From the NCBI GenBank assembly GCA_002169865.1, contig NHIC01000006.1, forward strand, positions 100,967-140,324: DNA of 39,358 nt. Direction: 5' to 3'. The notes beneath the pieces were generated by a model. It was not told the origin of the DNA. It did no database searches and saw only the letters and a program-made list of their open reading frames with translations. Below, piece by piece: positions 8,190 through 19,533 of this stretch. The DNA is from Flavobacteriaceae bacterium TMED179. GTDB taxonomy: Bacteria; Bacteroidota; Bacteroidia; Flavobacteriales; Flavobacteriaceae. Numbering within the stretch: the first letter of the stretch is position 1; each line of letters opens with the position of its first letter. A program made the position numbers and the translations under genes.

Positions 8190-11100
8190 TTAGAAAGTAA
8201 TTTCTTCTTCTTTATCTATCAGTAAACTTGTATACTCTTCTTTAGAGCCTACAATAACATCGTTATAGGCACGTAGTCCTGTTCCAGCTGGGATTTTGTG
8301 TCCAACAATAACATTTTCTTTTAAACCTTCTAAAAAGTCTACTTTTCCATTTACAGCCGCTTCGTTCAATACTTTAGTAGTTTCCTGGAAGGATGCTGCA
8401 GAAATAAAGGATTTAGTCTGAAGTGAAGCGCGAGTAATTCCTTGGAGTTCAGGTTTAGCAATGGCAGATGTAGCTTCTCGGGCAATTACTAAAGATTTAC
8501 CTTCTCTTTTTAACAAAGAATTCTCATCCCTGAAGTGCCTAGAAGAAATTATTTGCCCCTGCTTTAAACTTTCAGAATCTCCTATCTCCTCTACAATCTT
8601 CATTCCATATAGAGAGTCATTCTCCTTCATAAAGTCATATCTAAAAATCAATTGATTTTCTAAGAAAATGGAATCTCCTGGATCTATGATTCTAACTTTA
8701 CGCATCATTTGACGAACAACCACTTCAAAGTGTTTATCATTAATCTTTACACCTTGCAGACGATATACTTCTTGAATCTCATTTACAAGATACTGCTGAA
8801 CTGCAGAAGGTCCTTTAATATTTAATATATCTGAAGGTGTTATTGAACCATCGGATAAAGGCATACCTGCCTTTATGAAATCGTTTTCTTGAACTAGAAT
8901 CTGGTTAGATAGCTTTACCAAATATTTTTTTATGTCTCCAAATTTAGACTCAACGATAATTTCTCGATTTCCCCGTTTAATTTTACCAAATGATACTACA
9001 CCATCTATTTCAGATACTACTGCTGGATTAGAAGGATTTCGAGCTTCGAATAACTCAGTTACTCTAGGTAAACCACCAGTAATATCTCCTGACTTGGAAG
9101 ATTTACGTGGAATTTTTACTAAAATTTTTCCTTCTTCGATTTTTTCACCTTCATTTACAATAAGGTGAGCTCCTAAAGGTAAATTATATGAACGTAAAAT
9201 GTTTCCTTTATTATCTGCAATAGATAATGTCGGTATTATTTTTTTATTTCTTGATTCAGAAATTACTTTCTCTTGGAATCCAGTTTGCTCATCTATCTCT
9301 ACTTGGTAAGTAATCCCCTGCTCTATATTTTCAAAAACAATTTGTCCAGTAAATTCTGAAACAATTACACCATTGAATGGGTCCCAACTGCATACTGTTG
9401 CACCTTTATTTAATTTTTCTCCATTTTTAATATGAAGTGAAGATCCATAAGGAATATTATTTGTACTTAGGACACTTTTAGTTTTAGCATCAAGAATTTT
9501 GATCTCTGAGGTTCTAGAAATTACAATTTCAGCGTCTTCTCCATCAGCATCTTTACCCTTAACAGTCTTAAGGTCTTCTATTTCAGCAATTCCACTAAAC
9601 TTTGTAATTAGTTTATTTTCCTCAGAGATATTACCTGCTACACCGCCAACATGGAAAGTTCTTAAAGTTAACTGAGTTCCAGGCTCCCCAATTGACTGAG
9701 CTGCAATAACTCCAACTGCTTCGCCTCGTTGAACCTTTTTGCCTGTAGCCAGATTTCTACCGTAACATTTTACACAAATTCCATGTTGAGCGACACATGT
9801 TAATGGCGAACGTACTTCTATAGATTCAATTGGAGTTTCATTGATTAATTCTATATGTTGCTCTTTAATTTCTTCTCCAGAAGGAACAATCACTTCGTTT
9901 GTTCTTGGATCAACAATTTTGTGAAGAGTAACACGTCCCAAAATGCGTTCTCCAAGTGTCTCTACGATTTCCTCATTCTTTTTAAGAGCTTTGACCTCAA
10001 CACCTCTTAAGGTACCACAATCTTCGATTGTGACAATAACATCTTGCGAAACATCATGAAGACGTCTGGTAAGATATCCAGCATCAGCAGTCTTTAAAGC
10101 AGTATCTGCTAATCCTTTTCTTGCTCCGTGTGTAGATATGAAGTATTCAAGTATAGAAAGTCCTTCCTTAAAATTAGAAAGAATTGGATTTTCTATAATT
10201 TCTCCTCCACCAACATTAGATTTTTTAGGCTTAGCCATTAATCCCCTCATTCCTGTTAACTGACGAATCTGTTCTTTTGAACCACGTGCTCCAGAATCTA
10301 ACATCATATAGACTGAATTAAATCCTTGCTGATCTTCGCTAATACGCTTCATAGCCAATTCAGTTAATTTAGCGTTGGTTGAAGTCCAAATATCAATGAC
10401 CTGATTATATCTTTCATTATTTGTAATAAGACCCATATTATAGTTACCAATTATACCATCAACTTGGCCATTAGCACTATCAATCATATCTAATTTTTCA
10501 GGTGGAATTATAATATCTCCAAGGCTAAAAGAGAGACCGCCTTTAAAGGCAAACCCGTAACCCATTGCTTTAATTTTATCTAAAAATTCTGCTGTTTCTG
10601 GTACACTTGTAACCTTTAAAATATCACCTATGATCTCACGCAAATTTTTCTTAGTTAATACAACATTGAAAAAGCCCGCAGCCTTGGGTACTACTTCATT
10701 AAATAGTACACGTCCCACAGTAGAGTCAATTACTTTATATTGAAGTTTTCCATCTTCGTTAATGTCATGAACTCTTATTTTAATCATGGCATTGAGATCA
10801 ACACGTTTCTCATTGTAAGCGATATGAACTTCTTCTACTGAATAGAAAGTTAAGCCTTCTCCTTTGACCTTTAGTGAAGATGTAGATTTTCGCGCTTTGG
10901 TCATATAATAAAGACCCAAAACCATATCTTGAGAAGGAACAGTAATTGGAGATCCATTAGCTGGATTCAAGATGCTGTGTGAAGCTAACATTAAAAGTTG
11001 TGATTCAAGAATTGCTTCTGGCCCTAATGGCAAATGAACCGCCATCTGGTCCCCATCGAAGTCAGCGTTAAATGCAGTACATACAAGTGGGTGTAACTGA

Positions 11101-12491
11101 ATTGCTTTTCCTTCAATCAACTTTGGTTGAAAAGCTTGAATACCTAAACGATGTAATGTGGGTGCACGATTAAGTAATACAGGATGTCCTTTCAATACAT
11201 TTTCCAAAATATCCCACACTACGGGTTCCTTACGATCTATTATTTTCTTTGCAGATTTAACAGTTTTTACAATACCTCTTTCAATTATTTTACGAATTAT
11301 AAAAGGTTTATACAATTCAGCGGCCATGTCTTTTGGCAATCCACATTCATATAATTTTAATTCTGGTCCAACAACAATTACAGAACGAGCAGAATAATCA
11401 ACTCTTTTTCCTAGAAGATTTTGACGAAATCTTCCTTGTTTTCCTTTAAGAGAATCCGAAAGAGATTTTAAAGGTCTATTTGAGTCTGTTTTGACAGCAG
11501 AAGCCTTTCTTGTATTGTCAAATAATGAATCAACTGATTCTTGAAGCATTCGCTTTTCATTTCTTAAAATTACCTCGGGAGCTTTAATTTCAACCAAACG
11601 CTTTAAACGGTTATTTCTTATTATCACCCGACGATAAAGATCATTTAAATCAGAAGTTGCAAAACGTCCACCATCTAGAGGGACTAATGGACGTAACTCA
11701 GGTGGGATAACCGGAATCACCTTCATAATCATCCATTCTGGAAGGTTTTCTCCACGTTCGTTAGCATCTCGAAAAGCTTCTACCACTTGAAGGCGCTTTA
11801 AGGCTTCTGTCTTGCGTTGCTTTGAAGTTTCGTTGTTAGCTTTATGACGTAATTCGTATGAAAGTGATTTAAGGTCAATACGAGAAAGTAACTCAATTAA
11901 GCACTCAGCTCCCATTTTTGCTATAAACTTATCGGGATCACTATCTTCTAGATACTGATTCTCAGCAGGGAGTTGTTCCATAACATTTAGATATTCTTCT
12001 TCTGTTAAGAAATCCATAGTTTGTAAATCTTCTCCCTCATTGTTTTTTGCAATTCCCGATTGAATGACAACATAACGCTCATAATATATTATCATATCTA
12101 ATTTCTTTGAAGGTAGGCCAAGTAAATAACCAATCTTATTTGGCAGAGAACGGAAATACCATATATGAGCAACAGGAACAACCAAATTAATATGGCCCAC
12201 TCGGTCACGACGGACTTTTTTCTCAGTGACTTCTACACCACATCTATCACAGACTATTCCTTTATATCGGATTCTTTTATACTTTCCACAAGCACACTCA
12301 TAATCTTTTACTGGACCAAAAATACGTTCACAGAATAGCCCATCACGTTCTGGTTTGTGAGTACGGTAATTAATTGTCTCTGGTTTTAAAACCTCACCAC
12401 GAGAATTCCCAAGAATTACTTCAGGAGAGGCCAAACCAATTGATATTTTATTGAATTTTTTTTGTGTAATTATTTCGTTATTTCTAGCCAT
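8190..12491 (-). CDS. rpoC: DNA-directed RNA polymerase subunit beta'
   Basis: The largest catalytic subunit of RNA polymerase, 1433 residues, a normal length for Bacteroidota. The N-terminal zinc ribbon is [23 protein letters not shown]. The universal active-site Mg-binding motif [12 protein letters not shown] is present, and the second zinc site (CGTLRG, then [20 protein letters not shown]) precedes the [19 protein letters not shown] trigger-loop region. The start ATG 12491 gives [14 protein letters not shown]. It lies 23 bp after rpoB and 4 bp before DUF3467, all on the minus strand. ORFs antisense to it in the track are shadows. Confidence 0.99.
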   Translation of the reverse strand: MARNNEIITQKKFNKISIGLASPEVILGNSRGEVLKPETINYRTHKPERDGLFCERIFGPVKDYECACGKYKRIRYKGIVCDRCGVEVTEKKVRRDRVGHINLVVPVAHIWYFRSLPNKIGYLLGLPSKKLDMIIYYERYVVIQSGIAKNNEGEDLQTMDFLTEEEYLNVMEQLPAENQYLEDSDPDKFIAKMGAECLIELLSRIDLKSLSYELRHKANNETSKQRKTEALKRLQVVEAFRDANERGENLPEWMIMKVIPVIPPELRPLVPLDGGRFATSDLNDLYRRVIIRNNRLKRLVEIKAPEVILRNEKRMLQESVDSLFDNTRKASAVKTDSNRPLKSLSDSLKGKQGRFRQNLLGKRVDYSARSVIVVGPELKLYECGLPKDMAAELYKPFIIRKIIERGIVKTVKSAKKIIDRKEPVVWDILENVLKGHPVLLNRAPTLHRLGIQAFQPKLIEGKAIQLHPLVCTAFNADFDGDQMAVHLPLGPEAILESQLLMLASHSILNPANGSPITVPSQDMVLGLYYMTKARKSTSSLKVKGEGLTFYSVEEVHIAYNEKRVDLNAMIKIRVHDINEDGKLQYKVIDSTVGRVLFNEVVPKAAGFFNVVLTKKNLREIIGDILKVTSVPETAEFLDKIKAMGYGFAFKGGLSFSLGDIIIPPEKLDMIDSANGQVDGIIGNYNMGLITNNERYNQVIDIWTSTNAKLTELAMKRISEDQQGFNSVYMMLDSGARGSKEQIRQLTGMRGLMAKPKKSNVGGGEIIENPILSNFKEGLSILEYFISTHGARKGLADTALKTADAGYLTRRLHDVSQDVIVTIEDCGTLRGVEVKALKKNEEIVETLGERILGRVTLHKIVDPRTNEVIVPSGEEIKEQHIELINETPIESIEVRSPLTCVAQHGICVKCYGRNLATGKKVQRGEAVGVIAAQSIGEPGTQLTLRTFHVGGVAGNISEENKLITKFSGIAEIEDLKTVKGKDADGEDAEIVISRTSEIKILDAKTKSVLSTNNIPYGSSLHIKNGEKLNKGATVCSWDPFNGVIVSEFTGQIVFENIEQGITYQVEIDEQTGFQEKVISESRNKKIIPTLSIADNKGNILRSYNLPLGAHLIVNEGEKIEEGKILVKIPRKSSKSGDITGGLPRVTELFEARNPSNPAVVSEIDGVVSFGKIKRGNREIIVESKFGDIKKYLVKLSNQILVQENDFIKAGMPLSDGSITPSDILNIKGPSAVQQYLVNEIQEVYRLQGVKINDKHFEVVVRQMMRKVRIIDPGDSIFLENQLIFRYDFMKENDSLYGMKIVEEIGDSESLKQGQIISSRHFRDENSLLKREGKSLVIAREATSAIAKPELQGITRASLQTKSFISAASFQETTKVLNEAAVNGKVDFLEGLKENVIVGHKIPAGTGLRAYNDVIVGSKEEYTSLLIDKEEEITF

Positions 12492-12514
12492 TGCTTAGTT
12501 TTTCTTGTTTAAAA

Positions 12515-15500
12515 TTATTCTTCCAACCGGATATCTAGTCCTAGTCCCTTTAATTCATGCATCAATACATTGAATGATTCTGGTAGACCAGGTTCAGGTA
12601 ATGTATCACCCTTTACTATGGATTCATAAGTCTTTGCCCTACCTATGACATCATCGGACTTAACAGTTAAAATTTCTTGTAAGGTACTCGAAGCTCCGTA
12701 GGCCTCGAGTGCCCAAACTTCCATTTCTCCAAAGCGTTGTCCTCCAAATTGTGCTTTTCCACCCAAGGGCTGTTGAGTGATAAGTGAATAAGGCCCTATA
12801 GATCGAGAATGCATTTTATCATCCACCATATGACCTAATTTTAACATATAGATAACACCAACCGTTGCGGGTTGGTCAAAACGTTCACCAGTTCCACCAT
12901 CATAAAGATAAGTATGTCCATATTGGGGTACTTTAGCTTTTTCTGTTAGTTTATTGATCTGCTCAATACTCGCTCCATCAAAAATTGGAGTAGCATATTT
13001 TTCATTAAGATTTTGTCCAGCCCAACCCAATACTGTTTCATAAATTTGACCTATGTTCATTCTAGAAGGAACTCCAAGAGGGTTTAATACTATATCAACG
13101 GGTGTTCCATCCTCCAGAAATGGCATTTCTTCTTCACGTACAATTCGGGCAACAATTCCTTTATTTCCGTGGCGCCCTGCCATTTTATCTCCCACTTTAA
13201 GTTTACGCTTCTTAGCGATGTATACTTTAGCTAATTTTTTAATTCCTGCTGGAAGTTCATCACCAACACTTATAGTAAATTTCTCTCGGCGAAGACCTCC
13301 TTGGAGATCATTTTCTTTGATTTTATAATTATGAATCAGGTCCGCAATTAACTCGTTTATTTTAGTAGAAGTTGTCCAAGTACTTTTAGCTAGGTGAGTA
13401 TAATCTTCAACTAAAGATAGGAGTTTCAAAGTATACTTTTTCCCCTTAGGAAGTATCTCTTCCCCTAAATCGTTAGTAATACCTTGGCATGTTTTACCAT
13501 TAACGATTGAAAATAGTTTTTCCACCAAAATTAATTTAAGCTGATCAAACTTAGTATCATATAAGTTTTCAAGTGACTCTAGTTCCTGTTTGTCTTCGTT
13601 TCGCTTTCTCTTGTCTTTAACTGATCTCGTAAAGAGTTTTTTATCTATTACAACTCCACGAAGCGAAGGAGGTGCTTTTAGTGATGCATCTTTTACATCT
13701 CCTGCTTTATCACCAAAAATAGCACGAAGAAGTTTTTCTTCTGGAGTTGGATCAGATTCTCCTTTAGGGGTTATCTTTCCTATCAAAATATCCCCAGGAT
13801 TAACTTCAGCTCCTATACGGATCATTCCATTTTCATCTAAGTCACTTGTGGCTTCTTCACTGACGTTTGGAATGTCATTGGTCAATTCTTCAGTTCCTAG
13901 TTTAGTATCACGAACGTCTATAGAGTACTCATCAATATGAATTGAAGTAAAGATATCCTGACGAACAACTTTTTCAGAAATTACAATCGCATCCTCAAAA
14001 TTATATCCTTTCCAAGGCATAAAAGCAACTTTCATATTTCTCCCTAAAGCTAATTCACCTGATTCAGTAGCATATCCTTGACATAAAACCTGTCCCTTAG
14101 TTACACGGTCACCTTTGTTGATAATCGGTTTTAAATTAATGCAGGTACCTTGATTAGTTTTTCTAAACTTAATCAAACTATAAGATTTTAAGTTACCATC
14201 AAAGCTTACTAGACTTTGATCATCGGTAAAGTCATATCTAATAGAAATTTTTTCAGCATCTACATATTCTACAACTCCGTCATTTTCAGCATTAATTAAA
14301 ACTCTAGAATCCGAAGCTACTTGTTTCTCTAGACCAGTTCCGACAATTGGAGACTCGGGTCTTAAAAGAGGTACCGCTTGACGCATCATATTTGATCCCA
14401 TTAAAGCACGATTTGCATCATCATGTTCCAAGAAAGGTATCAAGGATGCAGAAATAGAAGCAATTTGATTTGGAGCGACATCTGTGTAATTAATTTGATC
14501 AGGCCCAACAACAGGAAAATCTGCCTGGTCGCGAGCAATAATTTTTTCATCAATAATTTTTCCTGACTTATCAAAATTGATATTAGCTTGGGCAATAAGA
14601 TTATTTTCTTCCTCCTCAGCACTAAGATAAATAGTCTCTTCTAAATTTATTTTTCCATCTTTTACTTTACGATAAGGTGTTTCAATAAATCCTAAACTGT
14701 TAACCTTGGCATAAACTCCTAAAGATGAAATTAATCCAATATTTGGACCTTCTGGGGTTTCAATTGGACACAAACGTCCGTAATGAGTGTAGTGAACATC
14801 TCTTACCTCAAATCCTGCACGCTCTCGAGAAAGCCCACCGGGGCCGAGTGCAGAAAGACGACGTTTATGTGTAATCTCAGCTAATGGATTAGTTTGATCC
14901 ATAAACTGTGATAATTGATTAGTTCCAAAAAAACTATTAATTACTGAAGAAAGTGTTTTAGCATTAATCAAATCAATAGGTGTAAAAACTTCATTATCTC
15001 TTACATTCATTCTCTCACGAATAGTTCTTGCCATTCTAGCAAGTCCAACGCCAAATTGAGAAGATAATTGCTCACCAACTGTACGCACACGCCGATTTGA
15101 AAGATGGTCAATATCATCGATTTCAGCTTTTGAATTAATCAATTCTATTAAATATTTTATGATTGTAATAATGTCCTGCTTAGTCAAAACTTGTTTATCC
15201 ATTTCAACGTCCAAACCAAGTTTCTTATTCATCCGGTATCTACCAACCTCTCCTAAGTTGTAACGTTGATCAGAAAAAAACAGCTTATCTATAATACCTC
15301 TCGCTGTATCCTCATCTGGCGGCTCCGCATTTCTCAATTGACGATAAATATGTTCTACAGCTTCTTTTTCTGAATTAGTAGGATCTTTTTGTAGAGTATT
15401 ATAAATTATAGCATAGTCCGACATATGTGCATCTACTTTATGTAAAAGAATATTCTTTACTCCAGCATCTATAATCTCATCTATATGTTCTTTTTCAAGA

Positions 15501-16324
15501 ATTGTGTCACGGTCAATAATGATTTCATTTCGTTCAATAGATATTACCTCACCTGTATCTTCATCAACAAAGTCTTCATGCCAAGTTTTTAAAACACGGG
15601 CAGCAAGTTTTCTCTTAAGAACTTTCTTTAAACCTGTTTTGGTGACTTTAATTTCCTCTGCTAAATCAAAGATTTCAAGAATATCCCTATCATGCTCAAA
15701 GCCGATTGCTCTAAAAAGTGTAGTTACTGGTAATTTTTTCTTTCGGTCAATATAAGCATACATTACACTATTTATATCTGTTGCAAACTCTATCCAAGAT
15801 CCCTTAAATGGAATCACTCTTGCAGAATATAATTTTGTTCCATTAGCATGGAAAGATTGTCCAAAAAATACACCAGGAGAACGATGTAGTTGTGAAACCA
15901 CGATACGTTCAGCACCGTTAATAACAAAAGTGCCACTAGGTGTCATATACGGAATAGTTCCTAAAAAAACGTCTTGTACAATAGTTTCAAAATCCTCATG
16001 CTCTAGATCATTACAAAAGAGTTTTAATCGAGCTTTAAGTGGTACAGAGTATGTTAAACCTCTTTCTATACATTCCTGAATTGAATATCTTGGTGGATCT
16101 ACAAAGTAATCTAGGAATTCAAGAACAAATTGATTTCTAGTATCTGAGATTGGGAAGTTCTCTTTGAATGTATTAAAAAGACCTTCAACATTACGTTCAT
16201 CAGATTTAGTTTCTAATTGAAAGAAATCTTGAAATGATTTAATTTGAATATCCAAGAAATCAGGATAAGTTGGAGAGTGTTTTGTTACTGCAAAATTTAT
16301 TCTTTGGCTCTGTTTATTGTGCAT
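12515..16324 (-). CDS. rpoB: DNA-directed RNA polymerase subunit beta
   Basis: The second catalytic subunit of RNA polymerase and target of rifampicin, 1269 residues as usual in Bacteroidota. The rifampicin region is intact ([19 protein letters not shown], then [13 protein letters not shown]). Other β landmarks are [12 protein letters not shown], the [25 protein letters not shown] motif, [13 protein letters not shown] and the C-terminal [18 protein letters not shown]. In the rifampicin cluster the drug-contact residues (Q, D, H, R, S) look wild-type. It is separated from rplL by a 107-bp gap holding a long hairpin. Confidence 0.99.
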   Translation of the reverse strand: MHNKQSQRINFAVTKHSPTYPDFLDIQIKSFQDFFQLETKSDERNVEGLFNTFKENFPISDTRNQFVLEFLDYFVDPPRYSIQECIERGLTYSVPLKARLKLFCNDLEHEDFETIVQDVFLGTIPYMTPSGTFVINGAERIVVSQLHRSPGVFFGQSFHANGTKLYSARVIPFKGSWIEFATDINSVMYAYIDRKKKLPVTTLFRAIGFEHDRDILEIFDLAEEIKVTKTGLKKVLKRKLAARVLKTWHEDFVDEDTGEVISIERNEIIIDRDTILEKEHIDEIIDAGVKNILLHKVDAHMSDYAIIYNTLQKDPTNSEKEAVEHIYRQLRNAEPPDEDTARGIIDKLFFSDQRYNLGEVGRYRMNKKLGLDVEMDKQVLTKQDIITIIKYLIELINSKAEIDDIDHLSNRRVRTVGEQLSSQFGVGLARMARTIRERMNVRDNEVFTPIDLINAKTLSSVINSFFGTNQLSQFMDQTNPLAEITHKRRLSALGPGGLSRERAGFEVRDVHYTHYGRLCPIETPEGPNIGLISSLGVYAKVNSLGFIETPYRKVKDGKINLEETIYLSAEEEENNLIAQANINFDKSGKIIDEKIIARDQADFPVVGPDQINYTDVAPNQIASISASLIPFLEHDDANRALMGSNMMRQAVPLLRPESPIVGTGLEKQVASDSRVLINAENDGVVEYVDAEKISIRYDFTDDQSLVSFDGNLKSYSLIKFRKTNQGTCINLKPIINKGDRVTKGQVLCQGYATESGELALGRNMKVAFMPWKGYNFEDAIVISEKVVRQDIFTSIHIDEYSIDVRDTKLGTEELTNDIPNVSEEATSDLDENGMIRIGAEVNPGDILIGKITPKGESDPTPEEKLLRAIFGDKAGDVKDASLKAPPSLRGVVIDKKLFTRSVKDKRKRNEDKQELESLENLYDTKFDQLKLILVEKLFSIVNGKTCQGITNDLGEEILPKGKKYTLKLLSLVEDYTHLAKSTWTTSTKINELIADLIHNYKIKENDLQGGLRREKFTISVGDELPAGIKKLAKVYIAKKRKLKVGDKMAGRHGNKGIVARIVREEEMPFLEDGTPVDIVLNPLGVPSRMNIGQIYETVLGWAGQNLNEKYATPIFDGASIEQINKLTEKAKVPQYGHTYLYDGGTGERFDQPATVGVIYMLKLGHMVDDKMHSRSIGPYSLITQQPLGGKAQFGGQRFGEMEVWALEAYGASSTLQEILTVKSDDVIGRAKTYESIVKGDTLPEPGLPESFNVLMHELKGLGLDIRLEE

Positions 16325-16372
16325 CTAAATATATTTTAATGATAATATTTTAATAAGGGTTGTCTCCAAAGA

Positions 16373-16408
16373 GATTTAGGCCTTTGGAAAATTCCAAAAG
16401 CCTAAATC
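16373..16408 (-). promoter_or_regulatory. 17-bp hairpin between rplL and rpoB (processing or attenuation site)
   Basis: A near-perfect inverted repeat, arms GATTTAGGCCTTTGGAA and TTCCAAAAGCCTAAATC, separated by 2 bases. The only imperfection is a C/A mismatch in plus-strand RNA, but it becomes a G-U pair in the minus-strand (operon) transcript. That fits an RNA structure under selection in the operon's direction. No U-tract follows, so it is not a standard terminator. E. coli has an attenuator and RNase III site at the same place, so a processing or partial attenuation role is likely. Confidence 0.7.
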
Positions 16409-16431
16409 CTAGGTTAGGATGATATTTGAGA

Positions 16432-16812
16432 CTACTTGAGCTCAACTTCTGCACCTGCTTCTTCTAATGACTTTTTAAGGGCTTCTGCCTCGTCTTTAGC
16501 TATTCCCTCTTTAATAGGAGATGGTGCATTATCAACTAATTCTTTAGCTTCTTTAAGCCCAAGACCGGTTAATTCTTTTACTAATTTCACTACTGCTAGT
16601 TTAGAACCTCCAGCTGCTGTAAGGGTTACATCAAATTCTGACTTTTCCTGTTCAGTATCACCAGTGTCAGGGCCACCTGAAGGCCCAGCAACCGCTACTG
16701 CTGCAGCAGCTGGTTCGATACCGTACTCATCTTTTAAAATATCTGCCAACTGACTTACTTCTTTTACAGTCAAGTTGACTAGTTGTTCTGCGAATTCTTT
16801 TAAATCTGCCAT
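16432..16812 (-). CDS. rplL: 50S ribosomal protein L7/L12
   Basis: The flexible stalk protein of the large subunit, present in multiple copies bound through L10, which recruits translational GTPases. The 126 residues show the N-terminal dimerisation helix ([22 protein letters not shown]), the Ala/Gly-rich hinge ([13 protein letters not shown]), and the C-terminal factor-binding domain ([27 protein letters not shown]). It follows rplJ after 64 bp and is the last ribosomal gene before the hairpin and rpoB. Confidence 0.98.
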   Translation of the reverse strand: MADLKEFAEQLVNLTVKEVSQLADILKDEYGIEPAAAAVAVAGPSGGPDTGDTEQEKSEFDVTLTAAGGSKLAVVKLVKELTGLGLKEAKELVDNAPSPIKEGIAKDEAEALKKSLEEAGAEVELK

Positions 16813-16876
16813 TTTTACTAATTTTTGGTTTAAATTTTATTTTATTTTCGAGTGCGTAATAATTTTTGGTCAGGAA

Positions 16877-17392
16877 TTAACGTTCTGAAAGTGATTTTAA
16901 TATTCCAGAGAGTTTCCCACCTCCTGACTGAAGTGCTGAAACTACGTTTTTGGTCGGCGATTGTAACAATGTTATAATCTCTCCAATCAATTCATTTTTA
17001 GATTTTATGGCTACAAGAGCTTCAAGTTGTTCATCCCCAATGTAAATAGCTTCTTCGATGAAAGCACCCTTTAATATTGGTTTGTCTGACTTTTTTCTAA
17101 AAGATTTAATCACCTTTGCAGGTGCATTTCCCGATTCGGAATACATTAACGAAGTATTCCCTTTGAGAATTTCTCTCAGCTCACCAAAGTCATAGTTGGA
17201 AGCTTCCATAGCCTTGGCGAGTAAAGTATTTTTGACCACCTGGAGTTTGATGTTCTCTTTAAAACATGCACGTCTAAGGGCACTTGTTTGTATAGCATCA
17301 AGCCCTGCAATGTCAGCAAAGTAAAGATTTTTGATCTCTCCTAAAGCTTCTTTAAGATTTTCTATTGCATTATTTTTATCGTGTCTAGTCAT
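16877..17392 (-). CDS. rplJ: 50S ribosomal protein L10
   Basis: Base of the ribosomal stalk, binding 23S rRNA through its N-terminal domain and L7/L12 dimers through its C-terminal helix. It has 171 residues, with the family opening MTRHDKNNAIENLKEALGEI and core LRRACFKENIKLQVVKNTLLAKAM. Only 18 bp separate it from rplA, which leaves no room for a proteobacterial-type L10 leader. Any feedback control must therefore act elsewhere in the operon. Confidence 0.98.
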   Translation of the reverse strand: MTRHDKNNAIENLKEALGEIKNLYFADIAGLDAIQTSALRRACFKENIKLQVVKNTLLAKAMEASNYDFGELREILKGNTSLMYSESGNAPAKVIKSFRKKSDKPILKGAFIEEAIYIGDEQLEALVAIKSKNELIGEIITLLQSPTKNVVSALQSGGGKLSGILKSLSER

Positions 17393-17410
17393 TTCTTAAA
17401 ATATTGTAAA

Positions 17411-18100
17411 TTAATCTATATTGGTTTCAATAGAAATACCTGGACTCATAGTACTGGACATAGAAACACTTTTAACATAGGTTCCCTTTGTTGTAGAGGG
17501 CTTTAATTTCATTATTGTTTTTAATAATTCATCGGCATTATCAAAAATCTTTTCAGCGGTAAAAGATACTTTACCAACAGATGCATGAACTATACCAGTT
17601 TTATCAACTTTAAAATCAATTTTACCACCCTTTACATCAGAAATTGCTTTTTTAATGTCCATAGTTACAGTACCTGTTTTTGGATTAGGCATTAATCCTC
17701 GTGGCCCTAAAATACGTCCTAAGGGACCTAATTTACCCATAACACTTGGCATTGTAACAATTACATCGATATCTGTCCATCCATCTTTTATTTTTTGTAA
17801 ATACTCATCAAGACCCACATGATCAGCTCCTGCTTCCTTAGCATCGGACTCTTTATCAGGAGTAACTAGGGCAAGGACACGTGCATTCTTACCTGTGCCA
17901 TGGGGTAAAGTAACAACACCTCGGACCATCTGATTAGCTTTCTTTGGATCTACACCTAATCGGATTGCTAGATCAATACTTGCATCAAATTTTGTGTTTG
18001 TAATTTCTTTTACCAATGAGGAAGCCTCTTCAAGAGAATAAATCTTCTTGAGATCTAATTTTGATTTTGCTTCTTTTTGGTTCTTACTTATTTTAGCCAT
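17411..18100 (-). CDS. rplA: 50S ribosomal protein L1
   Basis: L1 stalk protein, which moves deacylated tRNA out of the E site. In many bacteria it also represses its own rplK-rplA mRNA. The 229 residues contain the family signatures [32 protein letters not shown] and [18 protein letters not shown]. It lies 16 bp after rplK. The hairpin upstream of rplK is a candidate L1 target, which I infer only from position. Confidence 0.98.
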   Translation of the reverse strand: MAKISKNQKEAKSKLDLKKIYSLEEASSLVKEITNTKFDASIDLAIRLGVDPKKANQMVRGVVTLPHGTGKNARVLALVTPDKESDAKEAGADHVGLDEYLQKIKDGWTDIDVIVTMPSVMGKLGPLGRILGPRGLMPNPKTGTVTMDIKKAISDVKGGKIDFKVDKTGIVHASVGKVSFTAEKIFDNADELLKTIMKLKPSTTKGTYVKSVSMSSTMSPGISIETNID

Positions 18101-18116
18101 TACTTAACGTTAAAAA

Positions 18117-18554
18117 TTAAAAGGGAGACTTACCAGAAATTTGGAACCCCATTGAACGTGCGGTTCCAGCAACCATTTTCATAGCAGATTCTACTGTAAA
18201 TGCATTAAGATCAGGCATTTTATCTTCAGCGATAAGTTTTACTTGGTCCCAGGATACAGTCGCTACTTTGCTTCGATTAGGTTCACCAGAACCTTTTTTA
18301 GCTTTAGCTGCTTCCATTAACTGAACAGCAGCTGGTGGGGTCTTAATGATAAATTCAAATGATTTGTCAGAATAAACGGTTATTGATACTGGTAATATTT
18401 TGCCTGGTTTATCTTGAGTTCTGGCATTAAATTGCTTACAAAACTCCATAATATTTACTCCTGCAGATCCAAGTGCTGGTCCAACTGGGGGCGATGGATT
18501 CGCAGCACCTCCACGGACTTGTAGTTTTAAAACTTTACTAACTTCTTTTGCCAT
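18117..18554 (-). CDS. rplK: 50S ribosomal protein L11
   Basis: Binds the GTPase-associated region of 23S rRNA. The 145 residues carry the Pro-rich N-terminal signature [20 protein letters not shown] and the C-terminal rRNA-binding domain ending [20 protein letters not shown]...[10 protein letters not shown]. It is the first gene after the nusG-rplK hairpin, whose stem ends 14 bp before the ATG. Confidence 0.98.
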   Translation of the reverse strand: MAKEVSKVLKLQVRGGAANPSPPVGPALGSAGVNIMEFCKQFNARTQDKPGKILPVSITVYSDKSFEFIIKTPPAAVQLMEAAKAKKGSGEPNRSKVATVSWDQVKLIAEDKMPDLNAFTVESAMKMVAGTARSMGFQISGKSPF

Positions 18555-18568
18555 TATCTATTTTAATT

Positions 18569-18610
18569 TTAGGAAGATGTAGAATATAGAAGCGACTACA
18601 TCATTCCTAA
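18569..18610 (-). promoter_or_regulatory. Long hairpin between nusG and rplK
   Basis: Arms TTAGGAAGATGTAG and CTACATCATTCCTAA pair over 14 bp with a single unpaired base and a 13-base loop. It lies in the 69-bp gap before rplK. No T-tract follows on the operon strand (AATTAAAATAG), so it is not an intrinsic terminator. Its position in the L11-L1 leader suggests an RNase processing site or a feedback site for L1. The structure is seen; the function is inferred. Confidence 0.6.
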
Positions 18611-18623
18611 TTTATTGTAACAT

Positions 18624-19178
18624 TTATAACTTTTCTACTTGCATATAACTTAACTCTAAGGGAGTTTTCCTTCCGAATATTTTTACCATAACTTCAAGTT
18701 TACGTTTTTCTTCATTTACTTTTTCAATTGCTCCAGTAAAACCATTAAATGGTCCATCTATTACTTTAACTGTTTCTCCAACCGTAAAAGGAATTGATAT
18801 GTGCTCTGTTGTTAGGGCTAATTCATCTACTTTACCTAACATGCGATTCACTTCTGCTTCACGCATGGGTATTGGTTCTCCACCTTTGGTTTCTCCTAAA
18901 AACCCAATAACATTTGTGACTGATTTAATGATATGGGGTAATTCCCCTGAAAGATTAGCCTTAACCATTATGTAACCTGGAAAATATGTTCGTTCTTTAT
19001 TAATTTTCTTACCATTTCGAATTTGAATAACCTTTTCTGTTGGAACCAAGATATCTTCTACCAAGTGGTCATAACCAAAACGAGTAATCTCAGACATTAT
19101 GTAGTCTTTAATTTTTGCCTCTTGGCCACTTACAGCACGAATAACGTACCACTTTTTATCACTTAATACTTTAGTCAT
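18624..19178 (-). CDS. nusG: Transcription termination/antitermination factor NusG
   Basis: Binds RNA polymerase and modulates pausing, termination and coupling to translation. The 184 residues show the NGN domain (KKWYVIRAVSGQEAKIKDYI, then ERTYFPGYIMVKA) and the C-terminal KOW domain (GETVKVIDGPFNGFTGAIEKVNEEKRKL). It starts 2 bp after secE, the classical arrangement, and precedes the rplK hairpin. Confidence 0.98.
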   Translation of the reverse strand: MTKVLSDKKWYVIRAVSGQEAKIKDYIMSEITRFGYDHLVEDILVPTEKVIQIRNGKKINKERTYFPGYIMVKANLSGELPHIIKSVTNVIGFLGETKGGEPIPMREAEVNRMLGKVDELALTTEHISIPFTVGETVKVIDGPFNGFTGAIEKVNEEKRKLEVMVKIFGRKTPLELSYMQVEKL

Positions 19179-19180
19179 TT

Positions 19181-19375
19181 TTATCCTATAAGATTAAAGT
19201 AAAATTGTATAATACGAGAAAGTACAGTATCTGCACCCCATATTGCTAAAGAAAATAAAATAGAGAAAACTAATACAATGACCACCAAACGCTGAAGTTC
19301 TGAACGTTCCGTCCATGAGACGTTATTTTTCAATTCCTCGAAGGAATCTTTGATGTAGTTAATCATTGCTGCCAT
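19181..19375 (-). CDS. secE: Preprotein translocase subunit SecE
   Basis: Small essential membrane subunit of the SecYEG channel. It has 64 residues, with an amphipathic helix (YIKDSFEELKNNVSWTERSELQRL) and then one transmembrane segment (VVIVLVFSILFSLAIWGADTVL), as in other single-span SecE proteins. The start may be Met1 or Met4 (MINYIKD). It sits between trnW and nusG in the canonical order. Confidence 0.96.
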   Translation of the reverse strand: MAAMINYIKDSFEELKNNVSWTERSELQRLVVIVLVFSILFSLAIWGADTVLSRIIQFYFNLIG

Positions 19376-19392
19376 CTATTATTTTTATTCAG

Positions 19393-19465
19393 CACGGGTT
19401 GAGAGGCTCGAACTCCCGACACCTGGTTTTGGAGACCAGTGCTCTACCAACTGAGCTAAACCCGT
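19393..19465 (-). tRNA. trnW: tRNA-Trp (CCA)
   Basis: A 73-nt cloverleaf. Acceptor arms ACGGGTT and AACCCGT pair fully, the D-arm is GCTCAGTTGGTAGAGC, the anticodon loop CTCCAAA has anticodon CCA, and the T-arm is GGGAGTTCGAGCCTCTC. The 3' CCA is not encoded. It lies between tuf and secE, its usual place in Bacteroidota. Confidence 0.97.
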
Positions 19466-19474
19466 TTTCATTTA

Positions 19475-19507
19475 GCAAAAAAGGTATTCACCAGATATGA
19501 ACACCTT
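19475..19507 (-). terminator. Terminator or attenuator between tuf and tRNA-Trp
   Basis: On the minus strand AAGGTGTTCA and TGAATACCTT form a 10-bp stem with one G-U pair, followed at once by six T residues. The mismatch is tolerated as G-U only in the operon direction. This is a Rho-independent terminator shape placed just after tuf. It probably reduces rather than blocks read-through into trnW-secE-nusG, unless these have their own promoter. Confidence 0.65.
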
Positions 19508-19533
19508 ACTCCCAATTTTAAAAACATTTTTAC

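Noticed and set aside
13053-13940. Plus-strand ORFs antisense to rpoB
   Set aside because: Ser/Pro-rich translations typical of antisense frames of a conserved gene.
17393-17410. L10-type autoregulatory leader before rplJ
   Set aside because: Only 18 bp separate rplA and rplJ, too short for the known leader.
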